64,000 nt of DNA from Bacillus cytotoxicus. Its GTDB lineage: Bacteria > Bacillota > Bacilli > Bacillales > Bacillaceae_G. Of the stretch, positions 31,792-42,166 are shown in pieces (the first letter of the stretch is position 1; every line of letters starts with the position of its first letter). The stretch is from contig NZ_JAMBOP010000006.1 in NCBI RefSeq assembly GCF_023715645.1, positions 1 through 64,000 on the forward strand, written 5' to 3'. A model generated the notes under the pieces. It was not told the DNA's origin and did not search any database. It saw nothing but the letters and a program-made list of their open reading frames with translations. The position numbers and the translations under genes are program-made.

Positions 31792-31940
31792 TATATATAA
31801 ATCTAAAATAAAAACCTTTTCTTTTTAGAGGAGCGAGAGGGACTGGCCGTGCATAGGAGCGGTCAGTGCCTTTTTTTGCCACATGCGATAATTTTAAACA
31901 AAAGGAGCAAGCAAGTAGCAGGTTATTTTGATGCGGCAAA
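31792..31940 (+). repeat. bcr-type repeat, copy 5
   Basis: ATATATAAATCTAAAATAAA start, core CTGGCCGTGCATAGGAG then CGGTCAGTG, followed by AGGAGCAAGCAAGTAGCAGG. The 3' end motif is missing. Confidence 0.78.
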
Positions 31941-31967
31941 TAGAATGAGTTTGAGTATAAAAAGAAT

Positions 31968-31999
31968 AACATCTCGTCTACACTGAAAGATGAGGTGTT
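31968..31999 (+). promoter_or_regulatory. Hairpin masking the pbpI ribosome binding site
   Basis: AACATCTCGTC (31968-31978) pairs with GATGAGGTGTT (31989-31999), with two G-U pairs. The right arm holds the ribosome site GAGGTG of pbpI. Confidence 0.45.
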
Positions 32000-32003
32000 T
32001 GTA

Positions 32004-33758
32004 ATGAATATGCAGCAACGAATAATCATCATTTTAATAGCCTTTATGTGTATTATATGTATTTTACTTGGTCGTTTACTACAGATTCAGCTTGTGGAAA
32101 CGGAGTCGTTTACAGATAAACATATTAATTTAATTGAAAAAAGTGTTGCGCAGCGTACACAAACAATTGTTGTAGATGATGGACGGGGCCGTTTTACGGA
32201 TCGAAATGGAGAAGAGCTCATAGATGATAAGCAACCTGTTTTGATTTTATTTCCATTTCTACAAAGTACGACTTGGCCTGTGCAAAAGATTGCTCATATT
32301 ATTGGAGTGCAAGGGAAAGACATAGAGGAACAAATACGGGAAGCAAAACAGCCTATTGTGTTTCAAGAGGATGAAAAGCCTTTGAAATTAACAAATAATC
32401 AAATGGAGCAAGTTAACCATTTAAAGATTCCTGGTGTTATAGCCGTGCATGTGAAAAACAAACAAAACAACATGATAGCAGAGCATTTCATTGGGATTAC
32501 TGGAGAAAATGATGAGCAGTTTGTAAAAAGATACGGGGACAAAGAAAAGAAGAAAACAGCAGTTGGTATTTCGGGATTACAACGCTCGTTTGATGAGTTT
32601 TTATTATCAGACGGGGAAGCGAAAATACTCTATCATGTTGACGGACAAGGAGAACCGATTTTCGGAAAAAACGTTAAGTATACATATCCTGCTAATCCTT
32701 TTTATCCGCTCAGAATAGAAACGACGTTAGATAAAAGTTTACAAGTGAAGGCTGAAGAACTGATCAATACATACAAACTTGTAAAAGGTGGTCTCATATT
32801 ACTCGATGTTCAAACGAATGAAATTTTAGCGATGGTAAGTAAGCCATTGTTGCATACAAATAATAGGGAAGCATATAAGCGGGGAGCAAGTAATCAAATG
32901 CTGATTCCTCATTTTCCTGGTTCTGTTTTTAAAACAGTTATTGCAGCAGCTGCTATTGAAGAAGGAATACTTACAGCAAAGCGAAGATTTAATTGTAATA
33001 TGGACCTTTATGGAGAAGGGGAAGCCGATCGATTGATGGGAACGTTATCGTTTACAGAGAGCTTTGCACGTAGTTGTAATCGTACGTTTGCAGAGCTTGG
33101 GCGCGAATTGTTACAAAAAGATAAAATGGTGATTGAGAAGTATGTCGAAGCGTTAGGAGCGTCTAAAAGTGTTGGATGGGAAGGGAATGTTTTTCATACG
33201 ACTGCATTCCGACAGCTGATAGAGGAAGAAGAGGGAACAATTTGGCGCGATGAAAGAGATAAAAACGTTCGCAAAGCAATTGCGCAAACGGCAATCGGTC
33301 AAAAGGACGTTCGTTTATCACCGCTAGCTGTTGCAAATATGATGGCAACCATTGCAAGGGGCGGTGAAAAGAAAGAGGTTAAAGCTGTCCGGGACATTAC
33401 ATATAAAAATGGAGCGAAAGTATTTTATTTTGAAGACCATGTATTACAAGGAAAAACACTGAAAAGAAATACGATTAAAAAAGTGCAGCAATTGTTAAGA
33501 AGTGTTGTAACGACACCAAATGGTACAGGATCTGCGTATCAATCATTACCATTTACAATAGCGGGAAAATCAGGAACTGCACAAACAGGGAAAGAGAATT
33601 ATGAAAATCGCTGGTTCGCTGGTTATTTTCCGTATGAAAACCCTCGGTATGCGTTAGTTGTCGTTGATTTAGAAACGAATAGGAAAGACAATGTAGTATC
33701 ACAAATTTTTGCTGATTATGTGAAGGCGATTGCTAAGGTGGAACAATTGCAAAAGTGA
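32004..33758 (+). CDS. pbpI: Penicillin-binding protein, class B (PbpI/YrrR-like)
   Basis: This transpeptidase cross-links peptidoglycan; in B. subtilis PbpI is linked to sporulation. An N-terminal membrane anchor (IIIILIAFMCIICILLG) leads to a dimerisation domain and the penicillin-binding domain with all three motifs: the SxxK serine in FPGSVFKTV, SCN in SFARSCNRTF and KSGTAQTG. The 584 residues fit PbpI. ATG 32004 (MNMQQRII) is used, with GAGGTG upstream partly inside a hairpin. It precedes yrrS, as in B. subtilis. Confidence 0.9.
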   Translation: MNMQQRIIIILIAFMCIICILLGRLLQIQLVETESFTDKHINLIEKSVAQRTQTIVVDDGRGRFTDRNGEELIDDKQPVLILFPFLQSTTWPVQKIAHIIGVQGKDIEEQIREAKQPIVFQEDEKPLKLTNNQMEQVNHLKIPGVIAVHVKNKQNNMIAEHFIGITGENDEQFVKRYGDKEKKKTAVGISGLQRSFDEFLLSDGEAKILYHVDGQGEPIFGKNVKYTYPANPFYPLRIETTLDKSLQVKAEELINTYKLVKGGLILLDVQTNEILAMVSKPLLHTNNREAYKRGASNQMLIPHFPGSVFKTVIAAAAIEEGILTAKRRFNCNMDLYGEGEADRLMGTLSFTESFARSCNRTFAELGRELLQKDKMVIEKYVEALGASKSVGWEGNVFHTTAFRQLIEEEEGTIWRDERDKNVRKAIAQTAIGQKDVRLSPLAVANMMATIARGGEKKEVKAVRDITYKNGAKVFYFEDHVLQGKTLKRNTIKKVQQLLRSVVTTPNGTGSAYQSLPFTIAGKSGTAQTGKENYENRWFAGYFPYENPRYALVVVDLETNRKDNVVSQIFADYVKAIAKVEQLQK

Positions 33759-33860
33759 TAAGAATATTTTCATTTTGTGAAAAAGTAGTCATACTCCTTC
33801 AACCTTTGTGCATTTGATGTTACAATAACAAGTATGAAAATTGTCATGGAGGTTTGAATA

Positions 33861-34505
33861 ATGGCAGGAGGAACTAGATTTCAAAATAAACAACAAAGGC
33901 GTCGCCAAAACGGTATATTGAATATTGCAATTGGTATCGTGTTATTAGCGGTAGTAATTGTAGCATATCAACTATTCTTTACTTCTGATAATACAGAGCA
34001 GGCTGCTTCTAGTGATAAAAAAGTAACGCAGCAAACTGAAAAAGAAAAAGAAGCCGCAAAAAAGAAAGAAAAAGAAGAAGCTGCTAAGAAGAAAGAAGAA
34101 GCAAAAGCAGCGGAACAAAAGAAAAAAGAAGAAGAAACTAAGAAGAAAGCGGAAGAAGAAGCGAAAGCAAAAGAGAACGAAAAAGTACCAGCAGAGAAAA
34201 CAATTGCACAGGCGAAAGAAGCGTATACAAAATCAGCTTGGAAACCAGTTGGTACTGAGCAAGGACAATCACCAGCAATGACATTTAAGCAAGGAACATC
34301 AGACTGGAATGAAATGAAAAAAGCGATTGCCTCTGCAATTGATATCCCAGTAGAACAGTTGGCGATTACTCGTATTGGAAATAATGGGAAACAGAAAGCA
34401 TACGGTAGAGTTACTGATAAACAAACAGGAAATAAATATCATGTAAATATTGACTGGGTAGAAAATGAGGGCTGGAAACCAACGCTTGTTCAAACCATGA
34501 ACTAA
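33861..34505 (+). CDS. yrrS: YrrS-like membrane-anchored protein (DUF1510)
   Basis: The 214-residue protein has a short cytoplasmic N-terminus, one membrane helix (about residues 20-38, ILNIAIGIVLLAVVIVAYQLF), a long Lys/Glu/Ala-rich coiled coil (about 50-110) and a C-terminal DUF1510 domain (DWNEMKKAIASA...). Known YrrS shares an operon with pbpI in B. subtilis. Its role is uncertain. ATGGAGG precedes the start. Confidence 0.85.
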   Translation: MAGGTRFQNKQQRRRQNGILNIAIGIVLLAVVIVAYQLFFTSDNTEQAASSDKKVTQQTEKEKEAAKKKEKEEAAKKKEEAKAAEQKKKEEETKKKAEEEAKAKENEKVPAEKTIAQAKEAYTKSAWKPVGTEQGQSPAMTFKQGTSDWNEMKKAIASAIDIPVEQLAITRIGNNGKQKAYGRVTDKQTGNKYHVNIDWVENEGWKPTLVQTMN

Positions 34506-34510
34506 AAAGA

Positions 34511-34543
34511 AGGAGAGAGGTGATAGAGCCTCTCTCTTTTTTT
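34511..34543 (+). terminator. Terminator after yrrS
   Basis: GGAGAGAGG pairs with CCTCTCTC, followed by TTTTTTT; it overlaps the end of the convergent yrzA-like gene. Confidence 0.85.
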
Positions 34544-34757
34544 AGTGCATTTTTTTCAATTTAAAGTGAACGACAGCGCTATAATACGGTCGCTTGCTTT
34601 CGGGATTCATCATCATTTGATGTGAAATGTGATGTACTTCTAGCATAAGCGCCTTATTATTATCAATTTGTTCATTAATTTTCTTTTCTAGCAATGCTAA
34701 GCTAGCTGCCTCAAAAAACTCAACTTTATCTTCTATCATTTCGAATGTAAACGACAT
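34542..34757 (-). CDS. yrzA: DUF2536 family protein (YrzA-like), 71 aa
   Basis: The 71 residues (MSFTFEMIEDKVEFFEAASLA...) match the size, place and feel of B. subtilis YrzA between yrrS and yrrT. AGAGGTG precedes ATG 34757; the longer frame from 34799 includes the ribosome site itself. The function is unknown. It is convergent with yrrS. Confidence 0.8.
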   Translation of the reverse strand: MSFTFEMIEDKVEFFEAASLALLEKKINEQIDNNKALMLEVHHISHQMMMNPESKRPYYSAVVHFKLKKMH

Positions 34758-34830
34758 GAAGAACACCTCTTTCTGCACGTTCATAGTATAGTTTATCAAA
34801 GAAAACTAAGAAATACCATGTGCAGTTTTG

Positions 34831-34892
34831 TTGACTTTTTGATGAATAAGGCATATTATACTGATAAATCCGATAAGAAAAAGGGGAATTTC
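34831..34892 (+). promoter_or_regulatory. yrrT operon promoter with a possible CymR site
   Basis: TTGACT (34831-34836), a 17-bp spacer and TATTAT (34854-34859) form a promoter. The downstream stretch ATAAATCCGATAAG then GGGGAATT resembles published CymR boxes, and cymR is at 13,584. The operator call is tentative. Confidence 0.45.
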
Positions 34893-34893
34893 T

Positions 34894-35532
34894 ATGGGGA
34901 CAGAATTTAATGAACTATTTGATCAATGGGCTCATACGTACGATTCGTTCGTGCAGGGTGAAAATATACAATATAGAGAAGTTTTCGCCCATTATGAGGA
35001 GATTTTAGAGGATGTAGTAAATAAATCTTTTGGTAATGTTTTAGAGTTTGGTGTTGGCACTGGCAACTTAACAAATAGATTATTAGTTGCTGGCCGAACT
35101 GTTTATGGAATAGAGCCATCAAAAGAAATGCGTACAATTGCTAAGCAAAAGCTTCCGAAAGAAGTAGCAATTACAGAAGGTGATTTTTTTAACTTTGTCA
35201 CTCCTTCGCATATAGATACAATCGTCAGCACATATGCATTTCACCACCTCGTTGATGAGGAAAAAAATGTAGCAATTACGAAGTATAGTCAATTGCTAAA
35301 CAAAGGTGGTAAAATAGTGTTTGCTGACACGATATTTGTAGATCAAGAAGCATATGATAAAACTGTTGAATTTGCATTGCAGCGCGGATTTCATGAGCTA
35401 GCAAATGATTTACAAACGGAATATTATACGCGTATTCCAGTCATGCAATCTATTTTTGAAAACAATGGCTTTCATGTCTCATTTACTCGTATGAATCATT
35501 ATGTTTGGGTAATGGAGGCGACGAAGCAATAG
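34894..35532 (+). CDS. yrrT: SAM-dependent methyltransferase YrrT
   Basis: This is a class I SAM methyltransferase of 212 residues; the SAM-binding motif [16 protein letters not shown] is near residue 50, followed by [11 protein letters not shown]. subtilis YrrT starts the methionine-to-cysteine operon, and this copy keeps that place. Its substrate is unknown. The mtnN start lies 14 bases after its stop. Confidence 0.88.
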   Translation: MGTEFNELFDQWAHTYDSFVQGENIQYREVFAHYEEILEDVVNKSFGNVLEFGVGTGNLTNRLLVAGRTVYGIEPSKEMRTIAKQKLPKEVAITEGDFFNFVTPSHIDTIVSTYAFHHLVDEEKNVAITKYSQLLNKGGKIVFADTIFVDQEAYDKTVEFALQRGFHELANDLQTEYYTRIPVMQSIFENNGFHVSFTRMNHYVWVMEATKQ

Positions 35533-35546
35533 AAAGAGGGATTAGA

Positions 35547-36242
35547 TTGAGAATTGCTGTAATTGGAGCGATGGAAGAAGAAGTACGTATTTTACGTGAT
35601 AAGTTAGAACATGCAGAAACAGAAACAGTTGCGGGTTGTGAATTTACGAAAGGTACATTAGCAGGACATGAAGTAATCTTGTTGAAATCTGGTATCGGTA
35701 AAGTAAATGCAGCGATGTCTACAACGATTTTACTAGAGCGTTATCAACCGGAAAAAATTATTAACACAGGTTCAGCTGGTGGATTCCATCATTCTTTAAA
35801 CGTAGGTGATGTTGTCATTTCAACAGAAGTTCGTCATCATGACGTAGATGTAACAGCATTTAACTATGAATACGGTCAAGTACCTGGAATGCCAGCAGGA
35901 TTTCCAGCAGATGAAGAACTTGTTACATTAGCTGAAAAATGCATGCAAACAGCAGAAGGAATTCAAGTTGTTAAAGGTATGATTGCAACAGGAGATTCTT
36001 TCATGAGTGATCCAAACCGCGTTTCGTTTATTCGTGAGAAGTTCACTGATCTATACGCAGTAGAAATGGAAGCCGCGGCAGTTGCGCAAGTATGTTATCA
36101 ATATCAAGTGCCATTTGTTATCATTCGTGCACTTTCTGATATTGCTGGTAAAGAATCAGATGTTTCGTTCGAGCAGTTTTTAGACCAAGCAGCTCTTCAT
36201 TCTACAAACTTTATTGTAAAGGTATTAGAAGAGTTAAAGTAA
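35547..36242 (+). CDS. mtnN: 5'-methylthioadenosine/S-adenosylhomocysteine nucleosidase
   Basis: MtnN (Pfs) cleaves MTA and SAH, feeding homocysteine and methionine salvage. TTG 35547 is the start, with AAAGAGGG ahead, giving 231 residues; the longer open frame overlaps yrrT and lacks a ribosome site. The family motifs [15 protein letters not shown] and [11 protein letters not shown] are seen. SAH cleavage links to LuxS and to the downstream mccA-mccB route. Confidence 0.95.
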   Translation: MRIAVIGAMEEEVRILRDKLEHAETETVAGCEFTKGTLAGHEVILLKSGIGKVNAAMSTTILLERYQPEKIINTGSAGGFHHSLNVGDVVISTEVRHHDVDVTAFNYEYGQVPGMPAGFPADEELVTLAEKCMQTAEGIQVVKGMIATGDSFMSDPNRVSFIREKFTDLYAVEMEAAAVAQVCYQYQVPFVIIRALSDIAGKESDVSFEQFLDQAALHSTNFIVKVLEELK

Positions 36243-36248
36243 TGTAGC

Positions 36249-36297
36249 AAAAAGGCAACTGTTTCATATATAGAAAATACAGACAGTTGCCTTTTTC
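36249..36297 (+). terminator. Terminator after mtnN
   Basis: AAAAAGGCAACTGT pairs with ACAGTTGCCTTTTT. It separates mtnN from mccA, so readthrough or an internal promoter is needed for mccAB. Confidence 0.88.
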
Positions 36298-36327
36298 TTT
36301 TAAGGGGTTAGGTAAGGAGGAAATACG

Positions 36328-37251
36328 ATGAAAGTGTATCATAGTGTTCACGACCTAATCGGACATACACCACTTGTTGAGATTACGCGCTTTTTACTTC
36401 CGGAAGGTGTGCGGATTTTTGCAAAGCTTGAATTTTTCAATCCAGGTGGAAGTGTGAAAGATCGGCTAGGTCGAGAGTTAATTGAGGATGCTCTTGCCAA
36501 AGGGCTTGTAAAGCCAGGAGGAACCATTATTGAACCGACGGCTGGCAATACAGGAATCGGACTGGCATTAGCAGCACTTGAACATGATTTGCATGTTATC
36601 GTTTGCGTTCCAGAAAAATTTAGTATTGAAAAACAAGAACTTATGAAAGCTCTTGGTGCAACAATTGTTCATACACCAACGTCACTAGGAATGACAGGTG
36701 CTATCGCAAAAACAGAAGAACTTCTAAAAGAAATTCCAAATTCATATTCTCCATGTCAATTTGCAAATGAAGCAAATCCACGTGCGTACTATAAAACATT
36801 AGGGCCTGAACTGTGGGAGGCACTAGATGGACATATTGATATATTTGTCGCTGGTGCTGGAACCGGTGGAACCTTTATGGGAACAGCATCATATTTGAAA
36901 GAGCAAAATCAACAAATTAAAACAGTCATTGTTGAACCAGAAGGCTCTATTTTAAATGGGAGCGAAGCTGGTTCTCATGAGACAGAAGGAATTGGGCTTG
37001 AGTTTATACCATCATTTCTAAATCCAACATATTTTGATGCCATTCATACGATTTCGGATCGCGATGCGTTTTCACGTGTGAAACACTTGGCGCAAAAAGA
37101 AGGGCTCCTCGTTGGCAGTTCTTCGGGAGCAGCGCTTCATGCAAGTTTATTAGAAGCTGAGAAAGCAAAATTAGGAACAAATATTGTTACCATTTTTCCA
37201 GATAGCAGCGAACGCTATTTGAGTAAGCACATATACAAAGGATGGGAATAA
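36328..37251 (+). CDS. mccA: O-acetylserine-dependent cystathionine beta-synthase MccA
   Basis: MccA (YrhA) joins homocysteine to O-acetylserine to give cystathionine. The 307-residue PLP enzyme shows the lysine in [11 protein letters not shown] and the asparagine loop [11 protein letters not shown]. Sequence and the mccB partner mark it as MccA rather than CysK. AAGGAGG precedes the start. mccB starts two bases after its stop. Confidence 0.92.
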   Translation: MKVYHSVHDLIGHTPLVEITRFLLPEGVRIFAKLEFFNPGGSVKDRLGRELIEDALAKGLVKPGGTIIEPTAGNTGIGLALAALEHDLHVIVCVPEKFSIEKQELMKALGATIVHTPTSLGMTGAIAKTEELLKEIPNSYSPCQFANEANPRAYYKTLGPELWEALDGHIDIFVAGAGTGGTFMGTASYLKEQNQQIKTVIVEPEGSILNGSEAGSHETEGIGLEFIPSFLNPTYFDAIHTISDRDAFSRVKHLAQKEGLLVGSSSGAALHASLLEAEKAKLGTNIVTIFPDSSERYLSKHIYKGWE

Positions 37252-37252
37252 A

Positions 37253-38386
37253 ATGAGAAAAAAAACAAAGTTAATTCATGGTATTCGTATCGGAGAACCT
37301 TCAACTGGAGCTGTAACAGTACCAATTTATCAAACGAGTACGTACAAACAAGAAGGGGTAGGAAATCATAAAGGATACGAATATTCACGTACAGGAAATC
37401 CGACTCGTTCAGCTCTTGAAGAAACAATTGCTGTCCTTGAAAACGGCCATGCAGGATTTGCATTTGGATCAGGTATGGCAGCAATTACAGCAGTAATGAT
37501 GCTTTTCTCTAAAGGAGATCACGTTATTTTAACAGATGATGTGTACGGCGGAACGTACCGCATCATGTCAAAAGTATTAAATCGCTTCGGGATTGAACAT
37601 ACATTTGTGGATACAACAAACTTAGAAGAACTAAAAGCAGCGATTCTTCCAAATACAAAAGCAATTTATGTCGAAACACCGACGAACCCGCTATTAAAAA
37701 TTACAGATATTAAACAAATCGCAACAATTGCTAAAGAACGAGACATATTAACAATTGTTGATAATACATTTATGACACCGTATTGGCAAACACCGATCTC
37801 TCTTGGTGCCGACATTGTCCTTCATAGTGCAACAAAATATTTAGGCGGTCATAGCGATGTTGTTGCGGGTGTAGTAGCTGTAAATCGTGCAGAGTTAGCA
37901 GAAGAGCTTCACTTTGTACAAAACGCAACAGGTGGTATTTTAGGGCCACAAGATAGCTTTCTATTACTACGTGGTTTAAAAACATTAGGAGTACGTATGG
38001 AAGAACATGAAGCAAACGCCCAGGCGATTGCTGAGTTTTTACAAAACCATCCGAAAGTAAATAAAGTGTATTATCCAGGACTTAGCACTCATCATAACCA
38101 TGACTTAGCGGGGGAACAAGCAAATGGATTCGGGGCAATTATTTCATTTGATGTAGATAGTCAAGAAACATTAAACACTGTACTTGAGAAAGTACAATAT
38201 TTTGCACTTGCTGAAAGTTTAGGAGCAGTAGAAAGCTTAATTTCTATTCCTTCGCAAATGACGCATGCTTCAATTCCAGTAGAGCGCCGCGCGGAACTAG
38301 GAATTACAGATACATTAATTCGTATTTCAGTTGGAATTGAAGATGGGGAAGATTTAATTGAAGATTTAGCACGGGCGTTAGCGTAA
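37253..38386 (+). CDS. mccB: Cystathionine gamma-lyase / homocysteine gamma-lyase MccB
   Basis: MccB (YrhB) cleaves cystathionine to cysteine. The 377-residue Cys/Met metabolism PLP enzyme has EYSRTGNPTR, VDNTFMTPYWQ and the PLP lysine in HSATKYLGGHSD. It follows mccA by two bases, finishing the reverse transsulfuration pathway that starts with mtnN. In B. subtilis yrhC comes next, but here adhE and repeats intervene. Confidence 0.94.
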   Translation: MRKKTKLIHGIRIGEPSTGAVTVPIYQTSTYKQEGVGNHKGYEYSRTGNPTRSALEETIAVLENGHAGFAFGSGMAAITAVMMLFSKGDHVILTDDVYGGTYRIMSKVLNRFGIEHTFVDTTNLEELKAAILPNTKAIYVETPTNPLLKITDIKQIATIAKERDILTIVDNTFMTPYWQTPISLGADIVLHSATKYLGGHSDVVAGVVAVNRAELAEELHFVQNATGGILGPQDSFLLLRGLKTLGVRMEEHEANAQAIAEFLQNHPKVNKVYYPGLSTHHNHDLAGEQANGFGAIISFDVDSQETLNTVLEKVQYFALAESLGAVESLISIPSQMTHASIPVERRAELGITDTLIRISVGIEDGEDLIEDLARALA

Positions 38387-38399
38387 GGGAATAAGCACT

Positions 38400-38609
38400 A
38401 TATGTATATAAATTTAAAAATGACATAAAAACCCTCTTTCTTTTTAGGGGAGGAAGAGAGGTTCTGGTCGCGCGTAGTAGCGGTCAGTGCCTTTTTCTGC
38501 CCCATGCCATGATTTGAAACAAAAGGAGCAAGTAAGAAGCAGGTAACTTTTGGTTTGGCATGGCAGCGGTTAGTGTGTTAGAAAGTCAAGGTGGATTTAT
38601 ATATATCCA
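38400..38609 (+). repeat. bcr-type repeat, copy 6 (first of a tandem pair)
   Basis: TATGTATATAAATTTAAAAA start, core CTGGTCGCGCGTAGTAG then CGGTCAGTG, GGTTTGGCATGGCAGC arm, and end AGTCAAGGTGGATTTATA. The core stem is kept through a G-U change. Confidence 0.85.
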
Positions 38610-38611
38610 AA

Positions 38612-38797
38612 TAATAAAACGACATAAAAACCCCTCTTTCCTTTTAGGGGAGTAAGAGAGGATCTGGCCGCGCGTAGTAGCGGTTAGGGCCTTTTTCTGC
38701 CCCGTGCCATGATTTGAAACAAAAGGAGCAAGTAAGAAGCAGGTTGTTTTTGGTTTGGCATGGCAGCAATTAGTGTGTTAGAAAGTCAAGTTTTATA
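38612..38797 (+). repeat. bcr-type repeat, copy 7 (second of a tandem pair)
   Basis: It repeats copy 6 closely (core CTGGCCGCGCGTAGTAG then CGGTTAGG, then the AGCAAGTAAGAAGCAGG segment), ending AGAAAGTCAAGTTTTATAT. The pair looks like a recent duplication. Confidence 0.85.
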
Positions 38798-38811
38798 TGA
38801 CCTTATTAAGT

Positions 38812-38829
38812 TTGTGAAACTTTTCACAA
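38812..38829 (+). promoter_or_regulatory. Rex operator 1 of adhE
   Basis: TTGTGAA-ACTT-TTCACAA is an exact match to the Rex consensus TTGTGAA-N4-TTCACAA. Confidence 0.88.
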
Positions 38830-38900
38830 ATTAGACACACACAAATAAAGAGATCTCGTGTATAGTAAAATACATAAAGCGAGATGCTTCACATATAAAT

Positions 38901-38918
38901 ATGTGAAATGTTTCACAA
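38901..38918 (+). promoter_or_regulatory. Rex operator 2 of adhE
   Basis: ATGTGAA-ATGT-TTCACAA has one change from the consensus. It lies 89 bp (centre to centre) from site 1, with the likely promoter in between. Confidence 0.82.
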
Positions 38919-39027
38919 ACAATGGAATTCATGTAGAAAAGGTAGTTCTATTTTTTTAAAGCTAATAGGGACATATTTAGACCTACAGGGCCTTTTAGTG
39001 TCCATTAGCAGAATAGGAGGAAATCAC

Positions 39028-41631
39028 ATGGCAGTCAAAGAGAAAGTTGTAAATGAAATGCAAGAAGTAACAGGTATGATTGAGACGTTAGTAAAGAACG
39101 GTCAAAAGGCTTTACAAGCATTAGAAGGATTTACACAAGAACAAATTGACAACATTGTGCATGAAATGGCACTTGCGGGCGTGGATCAACATATGCCGCT
39201 TGCGAAAATGGCTGTTGAAGAAACGGGCCGCGGTGTGTATGAAGATAAATGTATCAAAAACATTTTTGCGACTGAATATATTTGGCATAGTATAAAAGAA
39301 GATAAAACAGTAGGAATTATTCGTGAAGATCAACATGAGGAAATAATCGAAATTGCTGAACCAGTCGGTGTAGTTGCTGGGGTAACACCTGTAACAAATC
39401 CAACGTCAACAACAATGTTTAAAGCGATAATCGCTATGAAAACGAGAAACCCAATTATTTTTGCATTCCATCCTTCAGCACAGCAATGTTCTATCGCCGC
39501 TGCGAAAACAGTGCGTGATGCTGCAGTAAAAGCTGGTGCACCAGAACATTGCATTCAATGGGTTGAAAAGCCTTCTGTTGAGGCAACAAAACAATTAATG
39601 AATCATGAAGGAGTTGCACTTGTTCTAGCAACTGGAGGAGCTGGCATGGTGAAGTCAGCGTATTCTACTGGTAAACCAGCCTTAGGCGTAGGACCTGGTA
39701 ACGTTCCATGCTATATGGAAAAATCAGCGAAAGTGAAACGCGCTGTAAATGATGTGATTTTATCAAAAACATTTGATAATGGTATGATTTGTGCTTCTGA
39801 ACAAGCGATTATTGTGGACAAAGAAATTTATAATGATGTGAAACAAGAAATGATCGCAAATAATTGTTACTTTGTGACAGAAGAAGAACGAAAAAAATTA
39901 GAGAAGCTTGTCATTAATGAAAATACATGTGCAGTAAATAGTGATATTGTTGGGAAATCAGCGCATTACATTGCAGCTTTAGCAGGGATTACAGTACCTG
40001 AAGATACAAAGATGCTTGTAGCTGAAATTAAAGGTGTCGGTGCAAATTATCCGTTATCTCGTGAAAAATTAAGCCCGGTATTAGCTTGTATAAAAGCAAA
40101 TTCATTAGAAGAAGGATTACAGCATTGTGAAAACATGTTAGAGCTTGGCGGGTTAGGACATTCTGCTGTTATTCATTCTACAAATAAAGAAGTACAAAAA
40201 CAGTTTGGTTTACGTATGAAAGCATGTCGTCTTATTGTAAACGCTCCGTCAGCACAAGGTGGAATTGGTGATATATATAATGCTTTCATCCCATCTCTTA
40301 CACTTGGATGTGGATCATACGGAAAAAACTCTGTTTCTCAAAACGTGACAGCAACACATTTATTAAACATAAAAAGACTTGCAAACAGAAAAAAGAATAT
40401 GCAATGGTTCAAGCTACCACCTAAAATTTTCTTTGAAAAACATGCTACACAATATTTAGCGAAAATGCCAAACATTTCAAAAGCATTTATTGTAACAGAT
40501 CCTGGCATGGTAGAACTTGGATATGTAGATACAGTAACTCATTATTTACGTCAACATAGAAACGATGTAAAAGTAGAAGTATTTTTCGAAGTAGAGCCGG
40601 ATCCATCAGATGAAACTGTATTTAAGGGAGCAGAAATGATGCGAAGCTTCAAGCCGGACGTGATTATTGCTCTAGGCGGCGGCTCTGCAATGGATGCAGC
40701 AAAAGGAATGTGGCTCTTTTATGAACACCCAGAAACAGAATTCTTTGGAATCAAACAAAAGTTTTTAGATATAAGAAAACGTACATGTAAATATCCACAT
40801 CTAGGGGATAAAGCACAGTTTGTTGCGATTCCGACAACATCTGGAACAGGGTCAGAAGTGACACCATTTGCGGTTATTACAGATAAAAAGAACAATATTA
40901 AATATCCGCTTGCTGATTATGAATTAACACCAGACGTTGCCATTGTTGATCCGCAGTTTGTTATGACAGTACCACCACATATCACTGCTGACACAGGAAT
41001 GGACGTTTTAACACATGCAATCGAAGCATACGTATCAATCATGGCAAACGATTATACAGATGGATTAGCTTTAAAAGCAATGGAGCTTGTATTTAAATAT
41101 TTACCGCGTGCATATAAAGATGGCAGTGATGAAGAGGCTCGTGAAAAAATGCATAATGCATCAGCTATTGCCGGCATGGCCTTCGCAAATGCATTTCTAG
41201 GTATTAACCATAGCTTAGCGCATAAACTTGGACCGGAATTCCATATCCCGCACGGACGTGCCAATGCCATTTTAATGCCGCATGTTATTCGCTATAATGC
41301 AATCAAACCAAGAAAACATGCATTATTCCCAAAATATGAGCACTTTGTTGCAGATGAGCGCTATGCACATATTGCAAGAATGCTTGGACTTCCAGCGCGT
41401 ACAGTAGAAGAAGGCGTAGAATCATTAGTACAAGCGATTATCGCTCTTGGAAAAGAATTAAATATCAACATGAGCATTGCTGGTCAAGGTGTTGAAAAAG
41501 AAGCATTCGAAGCAGTTGTTGATGTACTTTCTGAACGAGCATTCGAAGACCAATGTACAACAGCAAATCCAAAATTACCGCTTATTTCAGAATTAAAAGA
41601 AGTGTATACACAAGCTTATAAAGGTGTGTAA
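39028..41631 (+). CDS. adhE: Bifunctional acetaldehyde-CoA/alcohol dehydrogenase AdhE
   Basis: AdhE reduces acetyl-CoA to ethanol during fermentation. The 867 residues join an N-terminal aldehyde dehydrogenase (catalytic cysteine in [12 protein letters not shown]) and a C-terminal iron alcohol dehydrogenase ([15 protein letters not shown], iron ligands in [12 protein letters not shown] and NHSLAHKLG and IPHGRANAI). ATG 39028 follows AGGAGG; the longer frame from 38908 begins inside the second Rex site. Two Rex boxes imply repression when NADH is low. It ends in its own terminator. Confidence 0.96.
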   Translation: MAVKEKVVNEMQEVTGMIETLVKNGQKALQALEGFTQEQIDNIVHEMALAGVDQHMPLAKMAVEETGRGVYEDKCIKNIFATEYIWHSIKEDKTVGIIREDQHEEIIEIAEPVGVVAGVTPVTNPTSTTMFKAIIAMKTRNPIIFAFHPSAQQCSIAAAKTVRDAAVKAGAPEHCIQWVEKPSVEATKQLMNHEGVALVLATGGAGMVKSAYSTGKPALGVGPGNVPCYMEKSAKVKRAVNDVILSKTFDNGMICASEQAIIVDKEIYNDVKQEMIANNCYFVTEEERKKLEKLVINENTCAVNSDIVGKSAHYIAALAGITVPEDTKMLVAEIKGVGANYPLSREKLSPVLACIKANSLEEGLQHCENMLELGGLGHSAVIHSTNKEVQKQFGLRMKACRLIVNAPSAQGGIGDIYNAFIPSLTLGCGSYGKNSVSQNVTATHLLNIKRLANRKKNMQWFKLPPKIFFEKHATQYLAKMPNISKAFIVTDPGMVELGYVDTVTHYLRQHRNDVKVEVFFEVEPDPSDETVFKGAEMMRSFKPDVIIALGGGSAMDAAKGMWLFYEHPETEFFGIKQKFLDIRKRTCKYPHLGDKAQFVAIPTTSGTGSEVTPFAVITDKKNNIKYPLADYELTPDVAIVDPQFVMTVPPHITADTGMDVLTHAIEAYVSIMANDYTDGLALKAMELVFKYLPRAYKDGSDEEAREKMHNASAIAGMAFANAFLGINHSLAHKLGPEFHIPHGRANAILMPHVIRYNAIKPRKHALFPKYEHFVADERYAHIARMLGLPARTVEEGVESLVQAIIALGKELNINMSIAGQGVEKEAFEAVVDVLSERAFEDQCTTANPKLPLISELKEVYTQAYKGV

Positions 41632-41646
41632 ATAAGAAAGAACAGA

Positions 41647-41675
41647 AAGAGCCGTACTGATTACGGCTCTTTTTT
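41647..41675 (+). terminator. Terminator after adhE
   Basis: AAGAGCCGTA-ctgat-TACGGCTCTT followed by TTTT. Confidence 0.92.
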
Positions 41676-41689
41676 GACTTTTTTAACAT

Positions 41690-41830
41690 ATAAGTCACTG
41701 TTATGCAGATTACATCATGACTTGCGCTTGCTCCTTTTGTTTGAAACCTCGCACGTGGCAGAAAAAGGCCCTAACCGCTTCTATGCATGGCCAGATGCTC
41801 TCGTCCATCTAAAAAAAAGGTTTTTATGTT
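41690..41830 (-). repeat. bcr-type repeat, copy 8
   Basis: Minus orientation: GGCAGAAAAAGGCCCTAACC, then GCTTCTATGCATGGCCAG and CTAAAAAAAAGG on the plus strand. The 71-codon frame through it is not a gene. Confidence 0.82.
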
Positions 41831-41925
41831 GTTTTTTCATGGAAAACTTCTCCCTTGTTGGCTGTATTTACTTGCCTACGAAACGATGAAAATATGATAC
41901 AGTGAAAAGGAGGAGTGAGTAAATA

Positions 41926-42162
41926 ATGAAAGAATTACAGCAAAAAATTGCTGATTATATTCGTTTCGGTCAAGTCATGTTAGCACTAAGTGCATTTTTA
42001 ATGCTCGGTTTATTACTCCCAAATGGACAAAGAGAAGCGGTGCAAATGTTTGCCATGATGGGTGTGATTGCTGCATTTTTAGGCGGTTCATTTTATTTTT
42101 TCTACCGCGCGCGCGAGCTGCGTGACAAACTAGAGGAGAGCGAACATGAACAGCTATTATAA
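41926..42162 (+). CDS. yrhC: YrhC-like small membrane protein, 78 aa
   Basis: Two membrane helices (about residues 16-33 and 42-61, LALSAFLMLGLLLP and FAMMGVIAAFLGGSFYFFY) and a charged C-terminal tail (RARELRDKLEESEHEQ) fit YrhC, the gene that follows mccB in B. subtilis. Here it is cut off from mccB by adhE and bcr repeats. AGGAGTGAG precedes the start. The function is unknown. Confidence 0.82.
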   Translation: MKELQQKIADYIRFGQVMLALSAFLMLGLLLPNGQREAVQMFAMMGVIAAFLGGSFYFFYRARELRDKLEESEHEQLL

Positions 42163-42166
42163 ATAG

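Noticed and set aside
41674-41889. 71-codon plus-strand ORF
   Set aside because: It is the reverse strand of a bcr repeat.
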